From contig NZ_CP154625.1 in NCBI RefSeq assembly GCF_051148895.1, forward strand, positions 248,001 to 312,000: DNA of 64,000 bases. The letters are read 5' to 3'. Position 1 is the stretch's first letter. Every line of letters starts with the position of its first letter. A program made the position numbers and the translations under genes. The notes under the pieces are model-generated. The model was not told the DNA's origin. It worked only from the letters and a program-made list of their open reading frames with translations, and did no database searches. This document shows, piece by piece, positions 52,770 to 60,666 of the stretch. Origin of the DNA: Terrisporobacter vanillatitrophus (GTDB taxonomy: Bacteria; Bacillota; Clostridia; Peptostreptococcales; Peptostreptococcaceae).

Positions 52770-52812
52770 TGTAACATATGTTACAGAATATAATTTAATA
52801 TTAAGGTATTAT
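52770..52812 (+). promoter_or_regulatory. Crp/Fnr palindrome and promoter of the 52.9-54.3 kb operon
   Basis: TGTAACATATGTTACA is centred at 52777.5 and a -10 TATTAT lies at 52807-52812. The implied start near 52819 puts the palindrome at -41.5, the same geometry as at hcp. The site is also in the divergent regulator promoter region, so autoregulation is possible. Confidence 0.78.
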
Positions 52813-52865
52813 GATGACAAATAATACAAAAGATAATAAATAAAAAAGAAAAAGGAGATGTGTTT

Positions 52866-53510
52866 ATGAGTTTATTTTTAGGAAAAATACATTACTGGTT
52901 ATTCAATAAAATTTTATGGTTTGAGAAACTAGAAAGTGAAATAATAAATTTAGCAAAAGAAGAAGGATTTGAAGTAGAAAAATTAAGTGCTGAAATCCAA
53001 AATAAATATGGAGAAAAACTACCTAATAAACCATTAGAAGAGTTAATAGACACAAGTAACATTCATGGATGGTTACAAAATCAAATTCACTGTGCTGAAA
53101 GAAGAATGGCAGCTTGGACAAAATTATTAATAGAAGCTGATGAAAAAAATCATTCTAAATTAGAAGAGGTTTACAAATCACAAGGAATAGTAGCAGCTAA
53201 TGAGATAAAGTCAGAAGGTAAATTACCATCTACACCAGAAGAATTATTCAACTGTGTAAATGACTATATTTTAGATGGAATGCCTTGCGATAGAGTAAAT
53301 GAAGTTGTAGTTAATGAAGAAAACAAAATTGGATGGCAACAAAGAATCTGCGTTCACAAGGATATATGGCAAGAAGTAGGATGTGATGTAAAACACTTCT
53401 ATAATTTAAGAAACTCTTGGATAAAGTCATTCGTAAGTGAATTAAATAATAATTATGAGTATTTAATAGAAGAAAATGGTATGAGGGTAATAAGAAATAT
53501 ATGTGAATAA
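52866..53510 (+). CDS. Unknown protein in the Hcp/HcpR regulon
   Basis: 214 residues, not recognised. The N-terminus (SLFLGKIHYWLFNKILWFEK) is hydrophobic-aromatic but not a clear signal. The middle contains IHGWLQNQIHCAERRMAAWT and the later part DGMPCDRVNEVV, GWQQRICVHKDIWQEVGCD and HFYNLRNSWIKSFV. Several His and Cys residues (QIHCAE, ICVHKD, GCDVKHF) could bind a metal or heme. AAGGAGAT precedes the ATG at 52866; an upstream GTG is less likely. It is the first gene of an operon with a hemerythrin and a DUF1858 protein, driven from the predicted HcpR site, so a role in NO or O2 stress is inferred. Confidence 0.65.
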   Translation: MSLFLGKIHYWLFNKILWFEKLESEIINLAKEEGFEVEKLSAEIQNKYGEKLPNKPLEELIDTSNIHGWLQNQIHCAERRMAAWTKLLIEADEKNHSKLEEVYKSQGIVAANEIKSEGKLPSTPEELFNCVNDYILDGMPCDRVNEVVVNEENKIGWQQRICVHKDIWQEVGCDVKHFYNLRNSWIKSFVSELNNNYEYLIEENGMRVIRNICE

Positions 53511-53534
53511 AACTTATACTAAGGAGAAAACATA

Positions 53535-54083
53535 ATGAGTGGAATAGATTTGTTGATAAAAGAACATAAATATGTTAGTCGTATACTTGTTGTTATGAGA
53601 AAAGCATGTTTAAACTTTATGGACAATAAAGAGATAGATTATGATGATTTTAATAAGATTATTAGTTTTGTTAAAGATTTTGCTGATAATCATCATCATA
53701 AAAAAGAAGAGACTTTTTTATTTAACAAAATGGTAGAACACCTGGGAGAAACGGGTAAAAATGTTATTACTCATGGAATGCTTGTGGAGCATGACCTGGG
53801 AAGAAACTACATGAGAAATTTAGAAGAAGCTTTAAATAAATATAAAGATGGAGATAAAGAGGCAGGATTGGATATAATAGCAAATGCTATATCTTACGCT
53901 ACTTTATTAGAAAATCATATAAATAAAGAAAATAATGTAATTTTTAATTTTGCTAGAAGATCGTTAAAAGAAGATATTTTAAAGAATATAGATGAAGAAT
54001 GTTTTGAATATGAAGAAAAAAACTCTTCCATAATAGAAGAAAATATTGGTATACTAAATTCTCTAGAAGAGAAATATATATAA
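53535..54083 (+). CDS. Hemerythrin HHE-domain protein
   Basis: 182 residues, four-helix bundle with the expected ligand pattern for a non-heme diiron site: H in IKEHKYVSR, HHHKKEE, HGMLVEHDLGR and ENHINKENNVIF. Such proteins bind O2 or NO or, in the RIC/YtfE group, repair damaged iron-sulfur clusters. It lacks the N-terminal ScdA-type domain of full RIC proteins, but a DUF1858 protein encoded 18 bp downstream could supply the equivalent part. AAGGAGA precedes the ATG. It is the middle gene of the predicted HcpR-controlled operon. Confidence 0.9.
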   Translation: MSGIDLLIKEHKYVSRILVVMRKACLNFMDNKEIDYDDFNKIISFVKDFADNHHHKKEETFLFNKMVEHLGETGKNVITHGMLVEHDLGRNYMRNLEEALNKYKDGDKEAGLDIIANAISYATLLENHINKENNVIFNFARRSLKEDILKNIDEECFEYEEKNSSIIEENIGILNSLEEKYI

Positions 54084-54101
54084 ATAAAAGGAGAAAAGAT
54101 T

Positions 54102-54287
54102 ATGATAACTAAAGATCAAACTATAGGTGAAGTATTACAATTAAATCCAAATGCAGCAAACATATTAATGAGATTTGGTATGGGGTGCTTAGGTTGCCCA
54201 TCAGCACAAGTTGAATCAGTAGAGCAAGCGTGTGAAGTACATGGACTTAACTTAGAAGAAGTTTTATCAGCATTAAATGAAAAATAA
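54102..54287 (+). CDS. DUF1858 / hybrid-cluster-protein-associated redox disulfide protein
   Basis: 61 residues: MITKDQTIGEVLQLNPNAAN, then ILMRFGMGCLGCPSAQ with a CLGC (CxxC) motif, as in the prismane-associated (DUF1858, ScdA-N-like) family. The pair of Cys may form a redox disulfide or bind a metal. The gene family is named for its association with hybrid cluster protein, and here it lies in the operon sharing the hcp operator. It has its own ribosome site (AAAGGAGA) and is followed by a terminator. Confidence 0.9.
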   Translation: MITKDQTIGEVLQLNPNAANILMRFGMGCLGCPSAQVESVEQACEVHGLNLEEVLSALNEK

Positions 54288-54299
54288 TTATTAAACAAG

Positions 54300-54336
54300 A
54301 CCTCTTAGGCAATAAACTACCTAAGGGGTTTTTTTA
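54300..54336 (+). terminator. Terminator after the DUF1858 gene
   Basis: ACCTCTTAGG pairs with CCTAAGGGGT (one G-U) around a 10-nt loop, then seven T. Confidence 0.82.
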
Positions 54337-54452
54337 TATTAAAAATATCCATTAATTGAAAATAATAATTTGAGATAAATTTTTAAAATGTTATACTAAA
54401 AAATATAATAAGGAATAATAAAAAAAGATAATAAACGAGGTGAGTAATAATT

Positions 54453-56474
54453 ATGGAAGCAGAAAACAGAATTAAAGAACTTATTGATTTGATAAATTAT
54501 CACAATGAAAAGTATTATAACGATGACGTACCAGAAATTGAGGATTTTGAATATGATAATTTAATGAAAGAATTAATTAAATTAGAAGAAGAAAATCCAA
54601 GCTTAAAAAGAGTTAATTCTCCTTCCAATAGAGTGGGTGGAAAGGCATTAGACAAGTTTAACCAAGTAACGCATAAAATACCAATGCTTAGTTTATCAAA
54701 TGCGTATTCAGCAGCAGATTTAAGAGACTTTGATAGAAGAGTTAGAGATGCAGTATATGGAGAAGTAGAATACGTTATAGAATTTAAAATAGATGGACTT
54801 TCAGTAAGCCTTACATACAATAATGGACAATTTGAAAAAGGAGCTACTAGAGGAAGTGGTGTTGTAGGTGAAGACATTACAAATAACCTAATGACAGTTA
54901 AAACAATACCGCTAAAAGTAGACTATAAAGACGAATTAATTGTAAGAGGAGAAGTTTATATCTCAAAAGATAATTTTGAAAAAATAAATAAACAACAAGA
55001 AGAGTTAGATCAACCTTTATATGCTAACCCAAGAAACTTAGCAGCAGGTTCTCTTAGACAATTAGATTCAAAATTGACAGCAAAAAGACCTTTAGATATA
55101 TTTATATTTAACTTAGAGCATTTGGAAAATGATAATTGCAAAACTCATAGTGAATCTTTAGAGTTATTATCTAAGCTAGGATTTACGGTAAGTCCAGATT
55201 ACAAAGTGTTTAATAACATAGAAGACATAATAAAATACATAGAATACTGGACTGAACATAGAGAAGAATTAAAATATGGAATCGATGGAATGGTTATAAA
55301 AGTTAATAACTTTGACCAAAGAGAACAGATGGGATTCACGGCAAAAAGTCCAAGGTGGGCAATTGCCTATAAATTCCCGGCAGAAAGAAAAACAACAAAG
55401 TTGTTAGATATAATCATAGAAGTTGGAAGGACAGGAAACATTACACCAACAGCTGTTTTAGAGCCTGTTAAACTTGCAGGAACAACAGTAAGTAGAGCAA
55501 CACTTCATAACGAGGATAATATAAAAGAAAAGGACATAAGAATCGGTGACATGGTTGTGGTTCAAAAAGCTGGAGATATCATACCGCAAGTTGTAGAAGT
55601 AGACAAAGAAGCTAGAACAGGCGAAGAAGTAATTTTTGAAATGCCTCACCAATGTCCTGTTTGCGGAGAACCAACTGTACGATTAGAAGGAGAAGCAGCA
55701 GTAAAATGCATAAATATGTCTTGTCCTGCTCAAATTAGAAGAGGTATTATTCACTTTGTTTCTAGAGATGCTATGAATATAGATGGCCTAGGAGAGTCAA
55801 TAATAACATTACTATTAGAACAAAATCTTATAAAAGATGTTTCTGATTTATATTATCTTAAAAAAGAAGATATAGTAAACTTAGAAAGAATGGGAGAAAA
55901 ATCAGCAACAAATCTTATAAATGCCCTAGAAAAATCTAAGACAAATGATTTATACAGGTTAATTAATGGATTGGGAATAAAACATATAGGTGTTAAAGGT
56001 GCAAGAATTATTGCTAATGAATTTAAAGATTTAGATGTAATAATGAATTTAAATTCAAATCAACTTGTTAATTTAGAAGAGTTTGGTGAGACTATGGCAG
56101 ATAGTGTTGTTGAATTCTTTAAAGAAGAAAAAAATATTTCTGTAATAGAAAAATTAAAAAATTCAGGTGTAAATACTAAAATAATTGACAATGATAATGA
56201 AGGTATTATAAAAATATTTGATAAAATGAAAATTGTATTAACAGGAACTCTACCAACTCTTAAGAGAAATGATGCAAAAGATATAGTAGAAAAGTTAGGT
56301 GGAAAAGCAACTTCAAGTGTTAGTAAGTCCACATCATTTGTTCTTGCAGGAGAAGAAGCTGGTTCAAAACTTACAAAAGCAAATGAACTAGGAGTGAAGG
56401 TAATAGATGAAGAAACTTTCCTTAACTTATCTAAATTATCTTCTAAAGAAGAAGTATTAGAAATCTTGAAATAA
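54453..56474 (+). CDS. ligA: NAD-dependent DNA ligase LigA
   Basis: 673 residues joining nicks in replication and repair. The NAD-binding Ia region is at the N-terminus; the adenylation lysine is in FKIDGLSVSLTY; further motifs are TRGSGVVGEDITNN, VRGEVYI, NPRNLAAGSLRQ, DGMVIKVN and SPRWAIAYKFPAE. The OB domain is followed by a zinc finger (CPVCGEPTVR...CINMSCPAQ), helix-hairpin-helix repeats and a C-terminal BRCT domain (IVLTGTLPTLKRNDAKDIVE). Full length for the family. RBS GAGGTGA. Confidence 0.97.
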   Translation: MEAENRIKELIDLINYHNEKYYNDDVPEIEDFEYDNLMKELIKLEEENPSLKRVNSPSNRVGGKALDKFNQVTHKIPMLSLSNAYSAADLRDFDRRVRDAVYGEVEYVIEFKIDGLSVSLTYNNGQFEKGATRGSGVVGEDITNNLMTVKTIPLKVDYKDELIVRGEVYISKDNFEKINKQQEELDQPLYANPRNLAAGSLRQLDSKLTAKRPLDIFIFNLEHLENDNCKTHSESLELLSKLGFTVSPDYKVFNNIEDIIKYIEYWTEHREELKYGIDGMVIKVNNFDQREQMGFTAKSPRWAIAYKFPAERKTTKLLDIIIEVGRTGNITPTAVLEPVKLAGTTVSRATLHNEDNIKEKDIRIGDMVVVQKAGDIIPQVVEVDKEARTGEEVIFEMPHQCPVCGEPTVRLEGEAAVKCINMSCPAQIRRGIIHFVSRDAMNIDGLGESIITLLLEQNLIKDVSDLYYLKKEDIVNLERMGEKSATNLINALEKSKTNDLYRLINGLGIKHIGVKGARIIANEFKDLDVIMNLNSNQLVNLEEFGETMADSVVEFFKEEKNISVIEKLKNSGVNTKIIDNDNEGIIKIFDKMKIVLTGTLPTLKRNDAKDIVEKLGGKATSSVSKSTSFVLAGEEAGSKLTKANELGVKVIDEETFLNLSKLSSKEEVLEILK

Positions 56475-56628
56475 TTAAGAAATAATATTCATAATATGTT
56501 TGGATAAATGAACCATTATTTTGTAGTAAATTAAATTGAAGAGTGCTAAAATTATAACTATGAATAGATTAGAATAAGTATTGAAATAATAGATATTTTC
56601 AAAAGCAACTATAAGATTCTAATATAAT

Positions 56629-56725
56629 AAGCGAAGTAAATTTTAAGCAAAGGATTTATCCGAAGAAGCGGTAGCGAGGATATATTGTTGGCACTATGAG
56701 CGAAGCGAATTTTGCAAGAAAGGAA
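56629..56725 (+). repeat. Pair of imperfect direct repeats before rph-rdgB
   Basis: AGCGAAGTAAATTTTAAGCA (56629-56654 region) recurs as AGCGAAGCGAATTTTGCAAG (56698-56725 region), both followed by AAAGGA. The second copy supplies the ribosome binding site of the following gene. Between them lies GAAGCGGTAGCGAGGA, another GCGA-rich block unusually GC-rich for this chromosome. The pattern resembles dispersed intergenic repeats; the rest of the 256-bp spacer shows nothing else. Confidence 0.55.
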
Positions 56726-56730
56726 AAACA

Positions 56731-58080
56731 ATGATTAGAATTGATGGGAGAAAATTTGATCAAATTAGAGACGTAAAAATTACAAGAAACTTCACAAAGT
56801 ATGCAGAAGGTTCTGTTTTAATAGAAATGGGAGAAACAAAAGTTGTATGTACAGCATCAATAGAAGAAAAAGTACCTCCTTTTTTAAGAAATACTGGAAC
56901 AGGTTGGATAAATGCAGAATATTCAATGTTACCTAGATCAACGCAACAAAGAAAAATAAGAGATTCTTCAAAGGGAAAAATTGATGGAAGAAGTCAAGAA
57001 ATACAAAGATTAATAGGTAGAGCAATAAGATCTGTTGTAGACTTAAATAAACTTGGTGAAAGGACTATTTGGGTTGACTGTGATGTTATTCAAGCTGATG
57101 GAGGAACTAGAACTGCTTCTATAACAGGAGCATTTGTGGCTGTTGCTGAGGCGATTTATAAATTATACAGTGATGGCTTAATTAAAAAAATGCCTATACA
57201 AAACTTTGTATCTGCTATAAGTGTTGGTATAGTTAATGATGAGTGTTTACTTGATATATGCTATGAAGAAGATTCCAATGCACAAGTAGATATGAATATA
57301 ATAATGACTGACAGATGTGAGTTTGTAGAAGTCCAAGGTACTGGAGAAGAAAGACCTTTTTCTAGAAAAGATCTAAATAAACTGTTAGAACTAGGAGAAA
57401 AAGGGAATAAAGAACTTATAAGGATACAAAGAGTAGCATTAGGAGAAATTGCTGATGAAATATTAGGTATGGATTATGGCAACGACATAGTTATTTCTAC
57501 AGGAAATGCACATAAACTAGAAGAAATAGGTGCAATACTAAAAGATTTAGATTATAATATATATTCTCTTAAAGATGTAAATTTAGATAATTTAGATATT
57601 GAGGAAAATGGAAGAACATTTGAACATAATGCATTAATAAAAGCAAGAACTGTGGCTAAACTTACTAATATGATAACAATAGCTGATGATTCAGGACTAG
57701 AAGTAGATGCAATAGGTAAAAAACCAGGGATTTATTCAGCTAGATATGCTGGAGAAAATGCTACAGACGAAGAAAATAGAGAAAAATTATTAAAGGCTTT
57801 AAAAAATACTCCAATAAGTCATAGAACTGGAAGATTTGTTTGTTGTATAGCAGTAGTATTTCCAGATGGTAAAGAATTTGTAGTTAGAGGAAATTGTGAA
57901 GGAACTATAGCTTTCGAAGAAAAAGGTAAAAATGGATTTGGATATGATAGTTTATTCATAGTTGATAATTACAATAAGACTTTTGCAGAATTACCATCCA
58001 CTGTTAAAAATGCCATAAGTCACAGAGCTAAAGCTTTAGAACTTATGAAGGAAGAACTTTCAAGAAGAGTTATAAGATAA
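56731..58080 (+). CDS. rph-rdgB: RNase PH fused to RdgB/HAM1 nucleotide pyrophosphatase
   Basis: 449 residues with two complete enzymes. Residues 1-245 are RNase PH, the phosphorolytic 3' exonuclease that trims tRNA (KYAEGSVLIEMGETKVVCTA, GWINAEYSMLPRSTQ, VDCDVIQADGGTRTASITGA, VDMNIIMTD, EVQGTGEERPFSR). From about 250 the sequence is RdgB/ITPase, which hydrolyses dITP and XTP (VISTGNAHKLEEIGAIL, ADDSGLEVDAIGKKPGIYSA, GFGYDSLF, HRAKALELM). The genes are separate but adjacent in many bacteria; fusion occurs in some clostridia. There is no stop or start between the halves. Confidence 0.94.
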   Translation: MIRIDGRKFDQIRDVKITRNFTKYAEGSVLIEMGETKVVCTASIEEKVPPFLRNTGTGWINAEYSMLPRSTQQRKIRDSSKGKIDGRSQEIQRLIGRAIRSVVDLNKLGERTIWVDCDVIQADGGTRTASITGAFVAVAEAIYKLYSDGLIKKMPIQNFVSAISVGIVNDECLLDICYEEDSNAQVDMNIIMTDRCEFVEVQGTGEERPFSRKDLNKLLELGEKGNKELIRIQRVALGEIADEILGMDYGNDIVISTGNAHKLEEIGAILKDLDYNIYSLKDVNLDNLDIEENGRTFEHNALIKARTVAKLTNMITIADDSGLEVDAIGKKPGIYSARYAGENATDEENREKLLKALKNTPISHRTGRFVCCIAVVFPDGKEFVVRGNCEGTIAFEEKGKNGFGYDSLFIVDNYNKTFAELPSTVKNAISHRAKALELMKEELSRRVIR

Positions 58081-58095
58081 TAAAGGGTAAAATAT

Positions 58096-58569
58096 ATGAA
58101 AATAGGAATAATTAGTGATACTCATGGTGATATGAGAACTATAGATAAAGCAATTCCATATTTAAATAAGTGCGATTTAATTATTCATGCTGGTGATTAT
58201 ATTGATGATGCAGAATACATATATTATTCAACAGATGTGAATGTTAAATGTGTAAAAGGAAATTGTGACTCATATAATATAGATGGACATTATGAATTAA
58301 AATTTTCAGTTAGCAATAAAAATTTCTTTGTATGTCATGGCCACCATCATGATGTGAAAATGGGTGTTAACTCATTATATAGATTTGCAAAAGATAATAA
58401 TATTGACTTTGTAGTATTTGGACACACTCATATTCCAATATATGAAACAATAGACAATATTACTTTTATAAACCCAGGTAGCCTTACATATCCAAGAGGT
58501 GGCAGTGATAGAGCTTTTGGAATATTAACATTAGATGATAATATTTCATATGAAGAGATAAAAATATAA
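58096..58569 (+). CDS. YfcE/MJ0936-type metallophosphoesterase
   Basis: 157-residue calcineurin-like phosphodiesterase. Metal-binding motifs are in order: IISDTHGD, HAGDYID, KGNCDS, VCHGHHHDV and VFGHTHIP. Small members hydrolyse phosphodiesters in vitro; the cellular substrate is unknown. It starts 15 bp after rph-rdgB, an arrangement conserved in Firmicutes, so it is in the same operon. Confidence 0.92.
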   Translation: MKIGIISDTHGDMRTIDKAIPYLNKCDLIIHAGDYIDDAEYIYYSTDVNVKCVKGNCDSYNIDGHYELKFSVSNKNFFVCHGHHHDVKMGVNSLYRFAKDNNIDFVVFGHTHIPIYETIDNITFINPGSLTYPRGGSDRAFGILTLDDNISYEEIKI

Positions 58570-58597
58570 ACAAGAAGTGTTGAAATTAAGGGAACAC

Positions 58598-58627
58598 TTG
58601 TAAATAAAAAACCTTGTATGATATAAT
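58598..58627 (+). promoter_or_regulatory. Promoter of tig
   Basis: TTGTAA-N18-TATAAT with an extended -10 (TGATATAAT), about 73 bp before the tig ATG. Confidence 0.7.
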
Positions 58628-58700
58628 TAAAGAGTTACCTATAAATTAGAATTATAATTTATAAAAATCATTACATAAGATATTTAGGAGGATAAAGTTA

Positions 58701-59996
58701 ATGAAAGTAGAATTAATTAAAACAGAAGGCAATAAAGTAAGTTTTAAATTAACTGTAGATAACGATAAATTTGAATCAGCAATAGTTAAGGCTTACAATA
58801 AGAATAAAGGGAAATATAATATACCAGGATTCAGAAAAGGTAAAGCACCTAGAAAAATAATAGAAACTAACTACGGAAAAGGCGTATTCTATTCTGATGC
58901 AATAGACATACTATTCCCAGAGGTATATCCATCTGCTATAGATGAATTAAAAATAGACCCAATCGATGCTCCATCAATAGATATAGAAGAAATAAGCAAA
59001 GATAACGGATTAGTTATATTAGTTGATGTAGAAGTTAAACCATCTTTTGAATTAGGTGAGTACAAAGGTGTTGAAGTAGAAAAAGTTGAAGAAACTGTAA
59101 ATGAAGATGCTGTTACTGCTAAATTAGAAGAAATGAGAGAAAAAGGATCAAGATTAGTATCTGTTGAAAGAGAAATAGCTAATGGAGATACTGCCAACAT
59201 AGATTTCGAAGGATTTGACGGAGAAGTTGCTTTTGAAGGTGGAAAAGGTGAGAACTATGACTTAGTTATAGGTTCAGGATCATTCATACCAGGATTTGAA
59301 GAGCAATTAGTTGGTAAAAAAGTTGGAGAAGAATTAGAAGTTAATGTTACTTTCCCAGAAGAATACCATGCTGAAAACTTAGCTGGAAAACCAGTTGTTT
59401 TCAAAGTTAAAGTAAATGATGTTAAAGTAAAAGAATTACCAGAGTTAAACGATGAGTTTGCTGCTGATACTACTGAGTTCAATACTTTAGAAGAATTAAC
59501 AGCTGATGTTAGAGCTAAAGTTGAAGCAGATGCTGCAGAAGCGGCTAAAAATGAATTAAGAAATAGAGTTATAGAAAAAGTTGTAGCTAATACAGAAGTA
59601 GAAGTTCCAGAAGCTATGGTTAAAAATGAAATAGAAAACCAAATGATGGAACTTAACTATCAATTACAATACCAAGGATTTGGAATGGAGCAATTCTTAC
59701 AAATGACTGGTAAAACTATGGAAGAATTCAAAGCTGAATTCACTGCCAACAGAAGAGATGAAGCTATAAGAAATGTTAAAACTTCATTAGTAATAGAAGC
59801 AATAGCTAAAGCTGAAGATGTTCAAGTTAGCGAAGAAGAAGTAGATTCAGAAGTAGCAAAAATGGCTGAATCTTATAACATGACTGTTGAACAAGTTAAA
59901 GAAGCTTTAAGACCAACTGACTTAAAAGATATGGAAGGTCAATTAAAAATAAGAAAAACTATAGATTTATTAGTTGATAGTGCTAAAATAGCTTAA
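58701..59996 (+). CDS. tig: Trigger factor
   Basis: 431-residue ribosome-associated chaperone and prolyl isomerase. The ribosome-binding signature is GFRKGKAPRK (about residues 44-53). The FKBP-type domain lies around 150-240 (GDTANIDFEGFDGEVAFEGG, GSGSFIPGFEEQLVGKKVGE, VTFPEEYHAENLAGKPVVFK). The rest is the helical chaperone cradle. GGAGGA precedes the ATG. It is followed by clpP and clpX, a common order linking folding and proteolysis. Confidence 0.97.
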   Translation: MKVELIKTEGNKVSFKLTVDNDKFESAIVKAYNKNKGKYNIPGFRKGKAPRKIIETNYGKGVFYSDAIDILFPEVYPSAIDELKIDPIDAPSIDIEEISKDNGLVILVDVEVKPSFELGEYKGVEVEKVEETVNEDAVTAKLEEMREKGSRLVSVEREIANGDTANIDFEGFDGEVAFEGGKGENYDLVIGSGSFIPGFEEQLVGKKVGEELEVNVTFPEEYHAENLAGKPVVFKVKVNDVKVKELPELNDEFAADTTEFNTLEELTADVRAKVEADAAEAAKNELRNRVIEKVVANTEVEVPEAMVKNEIENQMMELNYQLQYQGFGMEQFLQMTGKTMEEFKAEFTANRRDEAIRNVKTSLVIEAIAKAEDVQVSEEEVDSEVAKMAESYNMTVEQVKEALRPTDLKDMEGQLKIRKTIDLLVDSAKIA

Positions 59997-59999
59997 TTC

Positions 60000-60029
60000 T
60001 TTACAGTAGTCCCCCCGGACTACTGTAAA
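60000..60029 (+). terminator. Strong hairpin between tig and clpP without a U-run
   Basis: TTTACAGTAGTCC and its perfect complement close on a CCCC loop. Because TTATATATT and not a clean T-run follows, it may be a partial terminator or an mRNA processing/stability element within a tig-clpP transcript. Confidence 0.6.
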
Positions 60030-60062
60030 TTATATATTAAACATTCAGAGGGGGTATGATTT

Positions 60063-60650
60063 ATGGCATTAGTACCTACAGTAGTAGAACAAACAGGAAG
60101 AGGAGAAAGAGCCTATGATATATATTCTAGATTATTAAAAGATAGAATAATATTTTTAGGTGATGAAGTAAATGATGTAACTGCTGGGCTTGTAGTGGCT
60201 CAACTACTTTTCTTAGAAGCTGAAGATCCAGATAAAGACATACATCTATATATAAATTCCCCAGGTGGAAGTGTTACAGCAGGTATGGCTATATATGATA
60301 CTATGCAATATATTAAACCTGATGTAAGCACAATATGTATAGGTATGGCGGCATCTATGGGTGCATTTTTATTAAATGCTGGAGCAAAAGGTAAAAGATA
60401 TGCTCTTCCAAATAGTACAATAATGATACATCAACCATTAGGTGGTGCAAAAGGTCAAGCAACAGATATAGAAATTCATGCTAAATGGATTTTACAAATA
60501 AAAGAAAGATTAAATCAAATTCTTTCTGAAAGAACAGGTCAACCATTGGAGAAAGTGAAGGCTGACACTGAACGTGACAACTTTATGAGTGCAATGGAAG
60601 CTAAGGAATATGGGTTAGTTGACAAAGTCATAGAGAAAGCCCATAGTTAG
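60063..60650 (+). CDS. clpP: ATP-dependent Clp protease proteolytic subunit
   Basis: 195 residues, serine protease forming the ClpP barrel. Catalytic Ser lies in CIGMAASMGAFLL, His in STIMIHQPLGG and Asp in EKVKADTERDNFMSA. YINSPGGSVTAGMAIYDTMQ is the other conserved block. GAGGGGG lies before the ATG. It is followed 17 bp later by its unfoldase ClpX. Confidence 0.97.
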   Translation: MALVPTVVEQTGRGERAYDIYSRLLKDRIIFLGDEVNDVTAGLVVAQLLFLEAEDPDKDIHLYINSPGGSVTAGMAIYDTMQYIKPDVSTICIGMAASMGAFLLNAGAKGKRYALPNSTIMIHQPLGGAKGQATDIEIHAKWILQIKERLNQILSERTGQPLEKVKADTERDNFMSAMEAKEYGLVDKVIEKAHS

Positions 60651-60666
60651 GAAAGAGGTGCTTGTT

